64,000 nt of DNA from Tumebacillus avium (GTDB taxonomy: Bacteria; Bacillota; Bacilli; Tumebacillales; Tumebacillaceae): NCBI RefSeq assembly GCF_002162355.1, contig NZ_CP021434.1, positions 4,208,001 through 4,272,000 of the forward strand. Direction: 5' to 3'. Every line of letters starts with the position of its first letter. The first letter of the stretch is position 1. Of this stretch, positions 1-7,966 are shown one piece after another. A program made the translations under genes and the position numbers. The notes below the pieces were generated by a model. That model was not told the DNA's origin. It did not search any database and saw only the letters and a program-made list of their open reading frames with translations.

Positions 1-503
1 AGGAGCAGGAACATCGCAGCGGTCGCCATCGCATCGGACAGCGCACGGTGCGCCTCTTCATGCACCAGCTCATGCCGCTCGGACAGCGAGCCCAGCGAAA
101 AACTGGACTCGCGCGGCCAGACGATCTGGGCGAGCGTGACCGTGTCGATCGTTTCGCCGACATAGCGCAGGTATCCGCACTCTTCCAATGCTTCATTTAA
201 AAAGCCCAAGTCAAAATCGGCGTTGTGCGCCACGAGGATGCCATCGCCGATAAACTTCAAAAATTCATCTATCACATCTTCCAGCTCCGGCGCCTCTTTC
301 AGCTCTTCATCGGTGAGGCCGGTCAGGTCGCGGATGTGTGCGGGAAGGGATTTGCCAGGGTTCACAAGTGTTTGATACTGATCGGTGATTCGGCCCCCGG
401 CGATCTTGACCGCACCAATTTCGATGATGTGGTCGCGGGACGGCTCGAGTCCGGTTGTCTCGAGGTCAAACACGACATATGTCTCGGACACGCTTGGAGT
501 CAT
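1..503 (-). CDS. dinG: DinG-type DnaQ-like 3'-5' exonuclease domain (partial, C-terminus off the left edge)
   Basis: Only the N-terminal part is present and the frame runs off base 1. The translation has the three DEDDh exonuclease motifs: ExoI FDLETTG near residue 11, ExoII VAHNADFD, and ExoIII with His and Asp in HRALSDA. This fold removes nucleotides from DNA 3' ends. In Firmicutes such a domain heads the DinG helicase-like protein, and dinG lies beside birA-panBCD in Bacillus, so DinG is preferred over a stand-alone DnaQ or PolC. The ATG at 503 directly abuts an AGGAG, which is too close. The GTG at 491, four codons later, leaves 12 bases, so the true start is uncertain. The helicase part cannot be seen. 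Confidence 0.8.
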   Translation of the reverse strand, partial: MTPSVSETYVVFDLETTGLEPSRDHIIEIGAVKIAGGRITDQYQTLVNPGKSLPAHIRDLTGLTDEELKEAPELEDVIDEFLKFIGDGILVAHNADFDLGFLNEALEECGYLRYVGETIDTVTLAQIVWPRESSFSLGSLSERHELVHEEAHRALSDAMATAAMFLL

Positions 504-584
504 CTCCTATTTATCGTCTTCATCTGAAATGACACTGTTCGCCTCTTGTTCGCTGAATTCCTGCCTGTCCTGTGCAACTGGCAT

Positions 585-619
585 AAAAAAGAAGAAGCGG
601 CGAGATGCGCCACTTCTTC
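585..619 (-). terminator. Intrinsic terminator after the SLH/PrcB gene
   Basis: GAAGAAG pairs with CTTCTTC, and GGCG with CGCC inside it (591-619). Read on the minus strand, the hairpin is followed by a T-run (585-590). It sits just after the stop of the SLH gene at 632. Confidence 0.8.
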
Positions 620-631
620 AGGATTGCCTCA

Positions 632-1591
632 TTAGTCGATCAGGAAAACCGGTTTGTTCGATGCTTTCGTCTTCAGCACCACGACCGGGTTGGTGAGGAC
701 TTGCGGGTGGGTATCGCCCGCTTCCGGAGCTTTGACGCCCGATTTCACGAACAGCGCGCCGTCCGTTTCCATGACGCTCTCCAGTTCGATCGAGTAGCCC
801 GGGTTCGGCAAAGTGCCGCAGGAGATCACCACATAGCGGACGCCGTTTTCCTCGACGGTGTAGACGCCTGCTTCGCTCTTGTTCTCCTCGACCAAGGTGT
901 GCACCGTTTCCGGGAGAATGCCGGATGCCAGATCGTATTGCGCCGGCTTGGCGAACTGGTTCGCACGGGACAGGACTTTGTCGACCAGCACAGCCGCTTC
1001 GCCTTTGGTCAGTTTGGCTTTCGGCGAGAATTTGCCGTTGCCGTTGCCGATCATGATGCCGAGCTTGTAGAGATAGTCGATCGCGCTCTTTTGCTTCGAG
1101 GAGATGTCGGCGATGTCAGCAAACGGTGCTGTCAAGTTGCCGCCGTTGATGCCGGTGTTCAGCGCCGGGAGGAGGTCGGCCAGCCAAGCCGCTGCTTCAA
1201 CGCGGGTCAGAACTTCTGCCGGCTGTTGTGCCTCGTCTTTTTTGCCGAGGATGCGGTTGGTCCAGATCTGGAAGTCTTCCTTGCTGATCTGTGCATCCGG
1301 GTTGAACGCCTGCGCTTCACCCTTGGTCAGCACGCCCGATTTGACGAGGTGCTGCAGCGCGTCTTTGGACCAGTGGCCGTCAAGGTGCGCCAGTTCCGGG
1401 GAATCGATCATGATGTACGCGATGTCCGGCGCGTAGATCAGTTCCGGCTGCTGCCCGTTTTCGTCGACGACGGTGATCACCATCTGGTCCGGCTGCTGCG
1501 CCTTCGGACCGCCAACCACTGCAAATGCGGACTGGGATGTCATCACAAGACCTGCTGCTACGAGCAGAGCAATTGCCGATTTCTTGTTCAT
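632..1591 (-). CDS. Secreted S-layer-homology protein with PrcB-like C-terminal domain
   Basis: 319 residues. A signal peptide (MNKKSAIALLVAAG..., probable cut after SQSAFA, residue about 24) sends it out of the cell. Two SLH-like segments follow at about 70-115 and 150-210, the second with the typical GNGNGKFSPKAKLTKGEAA pattern. SLH segments normally bind pyruvylated wall polymer. The C-terminal region (about 235-310, motif YVVISCGTLPNPGYSIE) resembles the PrcB/PrtB protease-complex C-terminal domain. The start is clear: AAGGAGG eight bases before ATG. It is transcribed alone between two terminators. It probably anchors or modulates an extracellular protease, but that role is inferred. Confidence 0.8.
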   Translation of the reverse strand: MNKKSAIALLVAAGLVMTSQSAFAVVGGPKAQQPDQMVITVVDENGQQPELIYAPDIAYIMIDSPELAHLDGHWSKDALQHLVKSGVLTKGEAQAFNPDAQISKEDFQIWTNRILGKKDEAQQPAEVLTRVEAAAWLADLLPALNTGINGGNLTAPFADIADISSKQKSAIDYLYKLGIMIGNGNGKFSPKAKLTKGEAAVLVDKVLSRANQFAKPAQYDLASGILPETVHTLVEENKSEAGVYTVEENGVRYVVISCGTLPNPGYSIELESVMETDGALFVKSGVKAPEAGDTHPQVLTNPVVVLKTKASNKPVFLID

Positions 1592-1610
1592 ATAAATACC
1601 TCCTTGGGAT

Positions 1611-1624
1611 ATTAAGCGCTTAAT
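1611..1624. promoter_or_regulatory. Perfect palindrome with cre-like core in the SLH gene leader
   Basis: ATTAAGCGCTTAAT is a perfect 14-base palindrome just upstream of the ribosome binding site of the SLH/PrcB gene. The core AAGCGCTT equals the core of CcpA cre sites, but the outer TG/CA bases of the consensus are absent. It is a likely operator for some dimeric regulator. Confidence 0.4.
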
Positions 1625-1706
1625 TTTGTTTTTCGAGATTCTCTATACAGTAAGATGCTTACAGGCTGGCAATAGTTTCATCTTCAGGCAAAGTTTTTTC
1701 GGCAAA

Positions 1707-1736
1707 CAAAAAAGACCAGCTCCTAAGAGTGGCCTT
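1707..1736 (-). terminator. Intrinsic terminator of the TPR gene
   Basis: AAGGCCA and TGGTCTT (one wobble), plus an inner CTC/GAG, form a hairpin on the minus strand followed by TTTTTT. It lies 20 bases after the stop of the TPR gene. Confidence 0.7.
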
Positions 1737-1757
1737 CTGCCCTGCTATGTTGCCTTG

Positions 1758-3353
1758 TTATTCGTAGGCGTACATCGACTCGCGCAGCGTGGTGAGCCGC
1801 TTGCATTTCTCAAAGCACTGGTCGGCGCGCTCCTGCTCCCCCAGCGCGTAGTGGGCGACGCCTTTGAAGAACAGGGACTCGATGCAGTTGCGCTCATAGA
1901 CGAGCGCAGCGTTGAAATAGCGCAGCGCCTGCAGGTAGGCTTCCTCTTCCAGCGCCAGACGCCCAAGGTGGTACAGGCCGAGCTTTTTCTCGGAGGTGCC
2001 TTCCAAGGCGACGAGCTGCAAGAGCTGCTCTTTTGCTTCCGCCCGCTTGCCCATCAGGCTCCACGTCCGGGCCAGCCCGGAGAGCGCGTACGCGTCGCGG
2101 GCGTTGCGGGACAAGAGCTGGGCAAAGCAGCGCTCCGCAAGCGGATAGTCGCGGCGGTGGTAGGCCGCCCAGCCGAGGTTGAACATGCCTTGGCGGTCGT
2201 TTGGCTTGTAGGAAAGCTGCTTTTTGAACAAAGCGGCAGCCCCGTCATGGTCGCCTTGGCGCATTTTGATCCAGCCCAGCCCTCCGTACGCGGCTGCCGA
2301 CTCGGGATGGTAGCGGAGCGCCTTTTGGTACAATGCGGATGCCTGGTCGTTTTGCCCCATCTGTTCGGAGAGGCGGGCGAATTCCAAAATCACGTCTTCC
2401 TGCGCCCCGTTCAGGTCGTACGCGCGCGCCAGATGGCGGTAGGCGCGCTCGCGATTGCCGAGCTGCACATAGATCAGCCCGCAGAGGCGGTGCGCTTCCC
2501 AATCGTCAGGCTGCACGATCAAAGCGCGCTGGTAGTTGAGCAAGGCTTCCTTGTGCTCGCCGAGGTTGAAATGGCAACAGCCCATGTTGAACTCGATGTC
2601 GCGGAAGTCGGGCACCAGCTTGCGGGCCGCTTCAAACTCGATCAGGGCCTGGCGGTATTGCCCCTGGGCGGCAAAGATGTGCCCAAACGTGCCATGCACG
2701 GTGGCTTTGATCAGTTCGTCGTCATCTTCCAGCTTGAGCAGGTTGAGGTGCCGGCTCGCCTCTTCGTAATTTTCTTCGGCCAGATAGCCAAAAGCGAGGT
2801 ACAGCCGGGCGATCGTAAACGTCTCGTCGATCTCGATCACGCGGCGGAACTCGTTCATCGCTTCCGGGAACATCAGCAGGTCAAAGAAACCGATCCCTCT
2901 TCGGAACGAGCGCACCATCTGCTCATCGCCCGGGCGGATCGATGACCCCTCGCCCATCGACAGGATGACTTTTTTGGTCGGGGATGAAGCATCTTGGCCG
3001 GCGTTTTCTGCGGCGGTCGGTTCCGTTTGCTCGTCTTCCGCCGATGCTTCTTTGTGCTCCGCTTTCGGCGCGGCGGGCGGCACAAACGGAGATTGCAACG
3101 CCGACAGTTTTTGCTGCATCACTTGCAATTCTTCGGTCGGCAGCGTGCCGTCGAGGTCGAGGCTGTGCTCTTCCCCAAGTTCGGTGACGCGCTCTTCAAA
3201 AGCGAGCCAGCGTTCAACAAATTTATCACAGGCGCTGCGCAAAGCGACCAGTTCTTCGCCAAGGATGCGTTTCTGGTCGGCGTCGGCGCTTTGCAGTTGG
3301 ACTTCGATGCGGTCCACGGCGCGGTTGAGCAGATCAAATGGTTGTTCAAACAT
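1758..3353 (-). CDS. Cytoplasmic tetratricopeptide-repeat protein
   Basis: 531 residues with no signal peptide or membrane segment. The N-terminus (1-90) is helical and coiled-coil-like. A low-complexity Ala/Glu/Pro linker follows (about 90-130). From about 140 to the end there are roughly ten tandem TPR units; the spacing of G/A, Y and A/P positions is clear, for example in YRQALIEFEAARKLVPD. TPR arrays are protein-binding scaffolds, and no catalytic motif is visible. The ATG at 3353 has GGGAGG nine bases upstream, and that sequence is also one arm of the panD terminator hairpin. Its partner is unknown. Confidence 0.75.
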   Translation of the reverse strand: MFEQPFDLLNRAVDRIEVQLQSADADQKRILGEELVALRSACDKFVERWLAFEERVTELGEEHSLDLDGTLPTEELQVMQQKLSALQSPFVPPAAPKAEHKEASAEDEQTEPTAAENAGQDASSPTKKVILSMGEGSSIRPGDEQMVRSFRRGIGFFDLLMFPEAMNEFRRVIEIDETFTIARLYLAFGYLAEENYEEASRHLNLLKLEDDDELIKATVHGTFGHIFAAQGQYRQALIEFEAARKLVPDFRDIEFNMGCCHFNLGEHKEALLNYQRALIVQPDDWEAHRLCGLIYVQLGNRERAYRHLARAYDLNGAQEDVILEFARLSEQMGQNDQASALYQKALRYHPESAAAYGGLGWIKMRQGDHDGAAALFKKQLSYKPNDRQGMFNLGWAAYHRRDYPLAERCFAQLLSRNARDAYALSGLARTWSLMGKRAEAKEQLLQLVALEGTSEKKLGLYHLGRLALEEEAYLQALRYFNAALVYERNCIESLFFKGVAHYALGEQERADQCFEKCKRLTTLRESMYAYE

Positions 3354-3356
3354 GAC

Positions 3357-3416
3357 AAAAAGCCTCCCGTTGCCCTTATGACTTACTTCCTAGTGTAGGC
3401 GCGGGAGGCTTTTTTT
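3357..3416. terminator. Hairpin after panD whose arm carries the TPR gene's Shine-Dalgarno
   Basis: Arms AAAAAGCCTCCCG (3357-3369) and CGGGAGGCTTTTTT (3402-3416) enclose a 32-base loop. On the minus strand it ends panD and is followed by a T-run. The distal arm contains GGGAGG, the ribosome binding site of the TPR gene starting at 3353. Read-through RNA would therefore hide that site. Confidence 0.75.
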
Positions 3417-3434
3417 ATCCAAGGCTTTCTAAAA

Positions 3435-3815
3435 TTAGACGATCGTGCCGTGCGTTTCGCTCAGCATTTCGACGATCTTGTTGTCTTTATCCATCAGGGC
3501 CACGGTCGGCTGATGCTTTCTGGCCTCTTCGTCCGACATGGTCGCGTAGGAGATGATGATCACCGTGTCGCCCGGCTGCACAAGGCGGGCTGCCGCGCCA
3601 TTCAGGCAGATCACGCCCGTTCCGCGGGCGCCGGAGATCACGTAGGTCTCAAGACGAGCGCCGTTGTTGTTATTGACGATCTGCACTTTCTCATTTTCCA
3701 AGATGTCCACCGCATCTAAAATGTCCTGGTCGATCGTGATCGAACCAACATAGTTGAGGTTGGCCTCCGTCACGGTGGCGCGGTGAATCTTTGCTTTCAT
3801 CATCGTACGAAACAT
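3435..3815 (-). CDS. panD: Aspartate 1-decarboxylase proenzyme
   Basis: 126 residues, the usual PanD length. The enzyme makes beta-alanine from L-aspartate for pantothenate synthesis. It is a pyruvoyl enzyme that cleaves itself between Gly24 and Ser25, visible here as YVGSITID. The N-terminus [18 protein letters not shown] is typical of the family. AAAGGAG stands eight bases before the ATG. It is the last gene of panB-panC-panD, 27 bases after panC, and ends at a strong hairpin. Confidence 0.97.
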   Translation of the reverse strand: MFRTMMKAKIHRATVTEANLNYVGSITIDQDILDAVDILENEKVQIVNNNNGARLETYVISGARGTGVICLNGAAARLVQPGDTVIIISYATMSDEEARKHQPTVALMDKDNKIVEMLSETHGTIV

Positions 3816-3842
3816 AACCCGTTATCTCCTTTAACTTGAAAA

Positions 3843-4700
3843 CTAATCGATGGTAAGCACCGTGTTGTCGATCAAACGCGTTTTGCCAAAGCGGACCGCA
3901 AGCGCCAAGAGCGCCGGCTGTTCGAGGCTCAAGATCGGCGACAGGTCGCGGAAGTTCAACAGCTCCACGTAGTCGATGTCGGCCAGCGGCTGGGACTGGA
4001 TCATGTCGCGCACCGCTTCTTTGATCTGGTGGACGTCGCGCGCTCCCGCTTGGACGAGCTGCTCCGCCTGCTGCAGCGCCTGGGAGAGCACCAGCGCCTG
4101 CTGGCGTTCTTCCGGCGTGAGGAAGACGTTGCGCGAGCTCATCGCCAGACCGTCCGGTTCCCGCACGATCGGGCACGGGACGATCTCGACCGGGATGTTC
4201 AGGTCGTCGACCATCGTTTGCAGGACGGCGACCTGCTGCGCGTCTTTCATCCCGAAAAAGGCCTGGTCGGGCTGGACGATGTTGAACAGCTTCGACACGA
4301 CGGTCGATACGCCGCGAAAATGGCCGGGGCGGGACGCGCCGCAGAGCTGCAAAGTGACTTCTTCGACATCGACATGGGTCAGCACTTGACCGTTGCCGCG
4401 CGGGTACATCTCGTCGACGCTGGGGGCAAAGATGATGTCGGCGCCTGCTGCTTCGGCCAGTTTGGCATCGCGCTCCAAGTCGCGCGGATACCGGTCAAAG
4501 TCTTCGTTTGGGCCAAATTGCAGCGGGTTGACGAAGATGCTCATCACGGTGGTCTGGCAGCGTTCCTTGGAGGCGCGAAGCAGCGACTGGTGCCCTTCGT
4601 GCAGATAGCCCATCGAAGGCACAAAGCCGATCGTATGTCCTTGGGCGCGTTGTTCGCGCACGTAGTTGCGGATCTCCTGGATCGTATTGACGATGATCAT
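3843..4700 (-). CDS. panC: Pantothenate synthetase
   Basis: 285 residues. It joins pantoate and beta-alanine with ATP to give pantothenate. Family motifs present: PSMGYLHEGH (the HIGH-like nucleotide site), FVNPLQF, the pantoate-binding GHFRGV, KDAQQ, and the KMSKS-equivalent region around AMSSRN. AGGAG lies 11 bases before the ATG. It follows panB by 7 bases, so the two are probably translated from one message. Confidence 0.97.
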   Translation of the reverse strand: MIIVNTIQEIRNYVREQRAQGHTIGFVPSMGYLHEGHQSLLRASKERCQTTVMSIFVNPLQFGPNEDFDRYPRDLERDAKLAEAAGADIIFAPSVDEMYPRGNGQVLTHVDVEEVTLQLCGASRPGHFRGVSTVVSKLFNIVQPDQAFFGMKDAQQVAVLQTMVDDLNIPVEIVPCPIVREPDGLAMSSRNVFLTPEERQQALVLSQALQQAEQLVQAGARDVHQIKEAVRDMIQSQPLADIDYVELLNFRDLSPILSLEQPALLALAVRFGKTRLIDNTVLTID

Positions 4701-4707
4701 TGCGGGT

Positions 4708-5565
4708 TTAGCTCCTCTGATTTATCTCTTTCTGTAGTTTCTCCAAAACCTCGTCATTCATTTTAAAACCATGCTGAGCGGTCGGAAACGCGCTGTCCCG
4801 CACTTCGGTTGCGTAGGAGTTGACGGCAGCGGTCATGTCGGTAAACATCTCGCCGTACTTTTTCGCAAATTTCGGCAGGTACTTGTCGGTGATACCCAGC
4901 ATGTCGTGGATGACCAGCACCTGTCCGTCGGTGCCTTCCCCTGCCCCGATCCCGATCGTCGGGATGGTCAGGTGTTCGGAGATCAGCTTGGCGAGCGGCG
5001 TCGGCACGCATTCGAGGACGATGGCGAAACAGCCGGCCTCTTGCAGCGCAAGGGCGTCCTCGAAAATGCGCAGGGCGGTGTCGAAGTCTTTGCCCTGCAC
5101 TTTGAAGCCGCCGAGCTGGTTGACCATCTGCGGCTGCAGGCCGATGTGCCCCATGACGGGGATGCCCGCGCGGTAGATCGCCTGCACCTGGTCGAGAATC
5201 TCGCGTCCGCCTTCGAGCTTGACGGCGTCTGCGAAGCCTTCCTGAATGAGGCGTCCGGCGTTGCGAACCGCCTCCGGGGTGGAGATGTGGTAGGACAGGA
5301 ACGGCAGGTCGGTGACGATCATCGTCTGTTTCGAGCCGCGTGTAACCGCTTTCGTGTGATGGATCATGTCGTCCATGGTGACGGGCAGCGTGGTGTCGTA
5401 GCCGAGCACCACCATGCCCAGCGAATCGCCGACGAGGATCACATCGGCCCCGCCTTCCTCCGCCACGCGGGCGGTCGGGTAATCGTAGGCGGTGAGCATG
5501 ACGATCTTCTTCTGTTCTTTCTTCATTTCGCGCAGTGTGACCGTTGTTGCTTTTGCAGCAGTCAT
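4708..5565 (-). CDS. panB: 3-methyl-2-oxobutanoate hydroxymethyltransferase (ketopantoate hydroxymethyltransferase)
   Basis: 285 residues. It adds a hydroxymethyl group from methylene-tetrahydrofolate to 2-oxoisovalerate, the first step to pantoate. Motifs: MLTAYDYPTARVAEEGG, VGDSLGMV with the metal-binding Asp, VKLEGG, and GHIGLQPQ. I chose the ATG at 5565 because AGGAGGAG stands nine bases upstream. The frame is open further upstream (to 5637), but that stretch has no ribosome site and overlaps a leader hairpin. It is the first gene of the panBCD operon. Confidence 0.96.
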   Translation of the reverse strand: MTAAKATTVTLREMKKEQKKIVMLTAYDYPTARVAEEGGADVILVGDSLGMVVLGYDTTLPVTMDDMIHHTKAVTRGSKQTMIVTDLPFLSYHISTPEAVRNAGRLIQEGFADAVKLEGGREILDQVQAIYRAGIPVMGHIGLQPQMVNQLGGFKVQGKDFDTALRIFEDALALQEAGCFAIVLECVPTPLAKLISEHLTIPTIGIGAGEGTDGQVLVIHDMLGITDKYLPKFAKKYGEMFTDMTAAVNSYATEVRDSAFPTAQHGFKMNDEVLEKLQKEINQRS

Positions 5566-5602
5566 AGTGAGACTCCTCCTCTTCGGTCGTCTGCCATAAG
5601 CC

Positions 5603-5643
5603 AAAAAAGACCCTTTGAGCCACGTTTGAGGCCGCAAAGAGTC
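5603..5643 (-). terminator. Leader hairpin/terminator upstream of panB (possible attenuator)
   Basis: On the minus strand, GACTCTTTG pairs with CAAAGGGTC (one G-U wobble) plus a few further pairs, followed by TTTTTT. It lies 38 bases before the panB start and about 130 bases downstream of a plausible promoter, with no intact gene between. This fits transcription attenuation of panBCD. A pan-motif RNA is possible but I could not test it. Confidence 0.55.
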
Positions 5644-5774
5644 CTGTCAGATACAAGAGTTTGTCTTTGTCCTGTCTCGGTCCGCATTCGGCTCAGAGCA
5701 GATTCAGTTAAAATTGCTGATGCTGTGCTTGCAGGCGGAGTACAGTTCACAAATTGGATACCGTCCCCAATGTT

Positions 5775-5803
5775 AGTATACATGGGAACGGAAAGTCTGT
5801 ATA
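5775..5803 (-). promoter_or_regulatory. Candidate sigma-A promoter of panBCD
   Basis: Minus strand TATACA, 17 bases, TATACT. This gives a leader of roughly 200 bases before panB containing the hairpin at 5603-5643. Confidence 0.5.
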
Positions 5804-5859
5804 GTATTCGCGCTTACACTCGGAAAAAGTCGTATCATTTATTTGCTTTACGAATTCAA

Positions 5860-6048
5860 TTATTCTTCAATTCGTTTCTTTTCGGGAAACAAGAACCTCC
5901 AGATTAGCTCAATAACAAACGTGATGATAAAGCTGATCAAGATGACTTTTAGGATTGGCGGAATCATTTTCAATCCTTCTTCTGGCAAAATATTTATAAG
6001 AAATAAGCCACACACGATGCAAAAGATAAGAATTGGTCTGATCTTCAT
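5860..6048 (-). CDS. Small two-helix membrane protein, unknown
   Basis: 62 residues. There are two hydrophobic segments, about 4-20 and 31-53, with a charged tail ending KKRIEE. AGGGGTGAG stands a proper distance before the ATG, which supports translation. I do not recognise a family. It is A+T-richer than the pan genes and stands between panB and the unknown secreted gene, which is on the opposite strand. No terminator is obvious after it, so transcription could run into the panB leader region. Confidence 0.55.
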   Translation of the reverse strand: MKIRPILIFCIVCGLFLINILPEEGLKMIPPILKVILISFIITFVIELIWRFLFPEKKRIEE

Positions 6049-6071
6049 AAACTCACCCCTTCTTACTTGCT

Positions 6072-6100
6072 TTGCCTACGATTATATGACGTATTACAAT
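6072..6100 (+). promoter_or_regulatory. Candidate sigma-A promoter of the unknown secreted protein
   Basis: TTGCCT, 17 bases, TACAAT on the plus strand, about 110 bases upstream of the ATG at 6211. Confidence 0.5.
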
Positions 6101-6210
6101 CATTATCCACCATTTCCAACGATATCAGTATTCATCTTCCGGAACCCATGAATAATTTAAAATCATTACAATACTCTGATAATGTACATAAATTTGTGGA
6201 GGTGGTATCT

Positions 6211-6894
6211 ATGAGAACAATTGAAAAAATCTCTTGCGTAGCGGTATTCCTCGTTATGTTGCTCCTAACCGCTTTTGCCGGTAGTGCGCAGGCAAATGGG
6301 GATTCTAAAGAGCATCCCAATAACGGACTCCCTATTATAAAAGCGTTGACCCCGAAAGAAGTTGAAAAGGTTTTCAACGGAGGTTTTGCAGCGAAGGGCA
6401 AGATTTCCGATAAACAACCGAGCAAAGTTCAACATCAATTCAATGATGGAAGCAGCATTGAGGTTGTGGCAGGTTTACGTTACCAAGAACATGGCGTTGC
6501 CCCTGAAGCAGACGCCGATCCTGGAGACGGCGGAAGCGGACCTGTTCGTGATGTTACTGGTTATGCCACATACAACGCATACAGTTGGACCGGAGCGAAA
6601 ATGTGGAGCTATTCAATGTATCAAGATGCAAAAGTTGACGGTTCACGTGTTACTTGGTATGAAGCAGTGCCGTATACCTCCTACTGGAATTCGCCGGTAA
6701 GTTACTGGCATATTGACAGTGAAGCATTGGGTGTCGGCTATGGGTCGTCGGGTAATTACAGTACACTCTCAACCACCAGTGCAAAATTCAGCTTTGGCTT
6801 CCGAGACTTCATCAACCCTCAGACTTGGAGTATCAAAGGCAATATTATCATCTACGGAACTGGTGATTTTATTGGTTCTTTTACAAAACTGTAA
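6211..6894 (+). CDS. Unknown secreted protein
   Basis: 227 residues. The start is the ATG after GGAGGTGG, about 130 bases inside a longer open frame. A clear signal peptide (residues 1 to about 26, ending GSAQA) implies export. The mature protein begins with a charged segment. Its second half is rich in Tyr, Trp, Ser and Gly (for example TGAKMWSYSMYQD, VSYWHIDSEALG), which suggests a beta-sheet domain. There is no cysteine in the mature part and no catalytic motif I recognise. It is monocistronic, with its own promoter and a strong hairpin after it, and lies on the opposite strand to birA and panB. It could be a secreted bacteriocin-like or wall-associated protein, but nothing in the sequence decides this. 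Confidence 0.7.
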   Translation: MRTIEKISCVAVFLVMLLLTAFAGSAQANGDSKEHPNNGLPIIKALTPKEVEKVFNGGFAAKGKISDKQPSKVQHQFNDGSSIEVVAGLRYQEHGVAPEADADPGDGGSGPVRDVTGYATYNAYSWTGAKMWSYSMYQDAKVDGSRVTWYEAVPYTSYWNSPVSYWHIDSEALGVGYGSSGNYSTLSTTSAKFSFGFRDFINPQTWSIKGNIIIYGTGDFIGSFTKL

Positions 6895-6913
6895 GAGCTT
6901 CACGTTAACAAAA

Positions 6914-6947
6914 AAACTCCCTTACCGCTTCAGCGGTAAGGGAGTTT
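6914..6947. terminator. Bidirectional terminator between the secreted protein and birA
   Basis: A 16-bp perfect stem (AAACTCCCTTACCGCT and its complement) with a two-base loop. It ends the plus-strand secreted gene. With the T-run on the other strand it also ends birA. Confidence 0.9.
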
Positions 6948-6956
6948 CTGCTTATT

Positions 6957-7928
6957 CTACGCGAACATGATGTCGGCAGAGTATATCTTCTTCTGCTCCC
7001 CGTCCGGCTGTTCGACCAGCAGCACGCCGAATTCGTCGATGTCGAGGGCACGGCCTTGGATGGTACCTTGCGCGGTGTGGGCGATGATCTCGTTGCCGAG
7101 GGTGATGTTGTGGGCTTTCCATTGGTCGCGCAGCGTGCCAAATCCGCCGTCGGCGACGTACTGGCGGTAGAGCGGTTCCAGTTCTTCAAGCACGACCTGG
7201 ACCACTTTTGCGCGCGGGATCGGAGTGCCTTTTACCGCCTGCAGCGAGGTGGCGATGTGCTGGATGTCCTCCGGGAAATCTTCTTGGGGGACGTTGACGT
7301 TAATCCCGATGCCGAGGACAAGGTGGTGGATCTGATCAAATTCCGCGTGCATCTCGGTCAGAATCCCGCAGCACTTTTTCTTGTTGAAGAGAATGTCGTT
7401 CGGCCACTTGATGCCGGCTTGTACACCGGTCAAGCGGGTCAGCGCCTTCGCAAGCGCAATCGCCGTCACCAAAGTAATCTGCGCCGCATGTGCCAAAGGC
7501 AGCTGTGGCCGCAAGATCAGCGACATCCACACGCCCGAGTGCGGCGGAGAAAACCAGTTGCGTCCACGCCGTCCTCTTCCCTGCTGCTGTTCATCCGCGA
7601 TGACAAGGGTGCCTTCCATGGCGCCGTTGTTGGCCAGCTCTTGTGCCAAGTTATTGGTAGAGTCGATCGTTTCGCGGTAGACGATCGTCTGTCCCAGCAC
7701 CGTCGTGCTCAGCCCGTCCCGAATCTCCGCCGCCGTCACCAAGTCGGGCGAACTCTGCAAGCGGTAGCCTTTGTTGCGCACCGCTTCGATTTGATAGCCT
7801 GCGTCTTGCAAATCTTTTATGTGTTTCCAAACAGCCGTCCGCGAAACGCCAAGCGTATTGCACATCGCTTCCCCGGAGACAAAGTCACCGGGGTGTTCGC
7901 GGAGCATTTGGAGGATCGTTGATTGCAT
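6957..7928 (-). CDS. birA: Biotin-[acetyl-CoA-carboxylase] ligase / biotin repressor
   Basis: 323 residues. It attaches biotin to the carrier protein of biotin enzymes and, through an N-terminal winged helix, represses biotin genes. The helix-turn-helix (about 1-60, GVSRTAVWKHIKDL) is present, so it is the bifunctional form. The catalytic domain shows ETIDSTN, the biotinyl-AMP loop GRGRRGR (117-123) and KWPNDI. A C-terminal SH3-like domain follows. GGAGGTG is next to the ATG. In Bacillus birA is followed by panBCD. Here about 1.4 kb with two unrelated genes separates them. Confidence 0.96.
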   Translation of the reverse strand: MQSTILQMLREHPGDFVSGEAMCNTLGVSRTAVWKHIKDLQDAGYQIEAVRNKGYRLQSSPDLVTAAEIRDGLSTTVLGQTIVYRETIDSTNNLAQELANNGAMEGTLVIADEQQQGRGRRGRNWFSPPHSGVWMSLILRPQLPLAHAAQITLVTAIALAKALTRLTGVQAGIKWPNDILFNKKKCCGILTEMHAEFDQIHHLVLGIGINVNVPQEDFPEDIQHIATSLQAVKGTPIPRAKVVQVVLEELEPLYRQYVADGGFGTLRDQWKAHNITLGNEIIAHTAQGTIQGRALDIDEFGVLLVEQPDGEQKKIYSADIMFA

Positions 7929-7966
7929 GGATTCACCTCCGAATCTAGTAAGATTTGTATGTACGC

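Noticed and set aside
605..1615. A 336-residue plus-strand frame opposite the SLH gene
   Set aside because: The minus strand has a signal peptide, SLH segments and a good ribosome site. The plus frame has none.
5562..5783. A 73-residue minus-strand frame in the panB leader, as a possible leader peptide
   Set aside because: No ribosome site precedes its ATG, and its composition is not protein-like. It runs through the leader hairpin into panB in another frame.
5850..5875. Inverted repeat ACGAATT...AATTCGT at the end of the small membrane protein gene, as a terminator
   Set aside because: The stem is short and A/T-rich with a 12-base loop, and no T-run follows.
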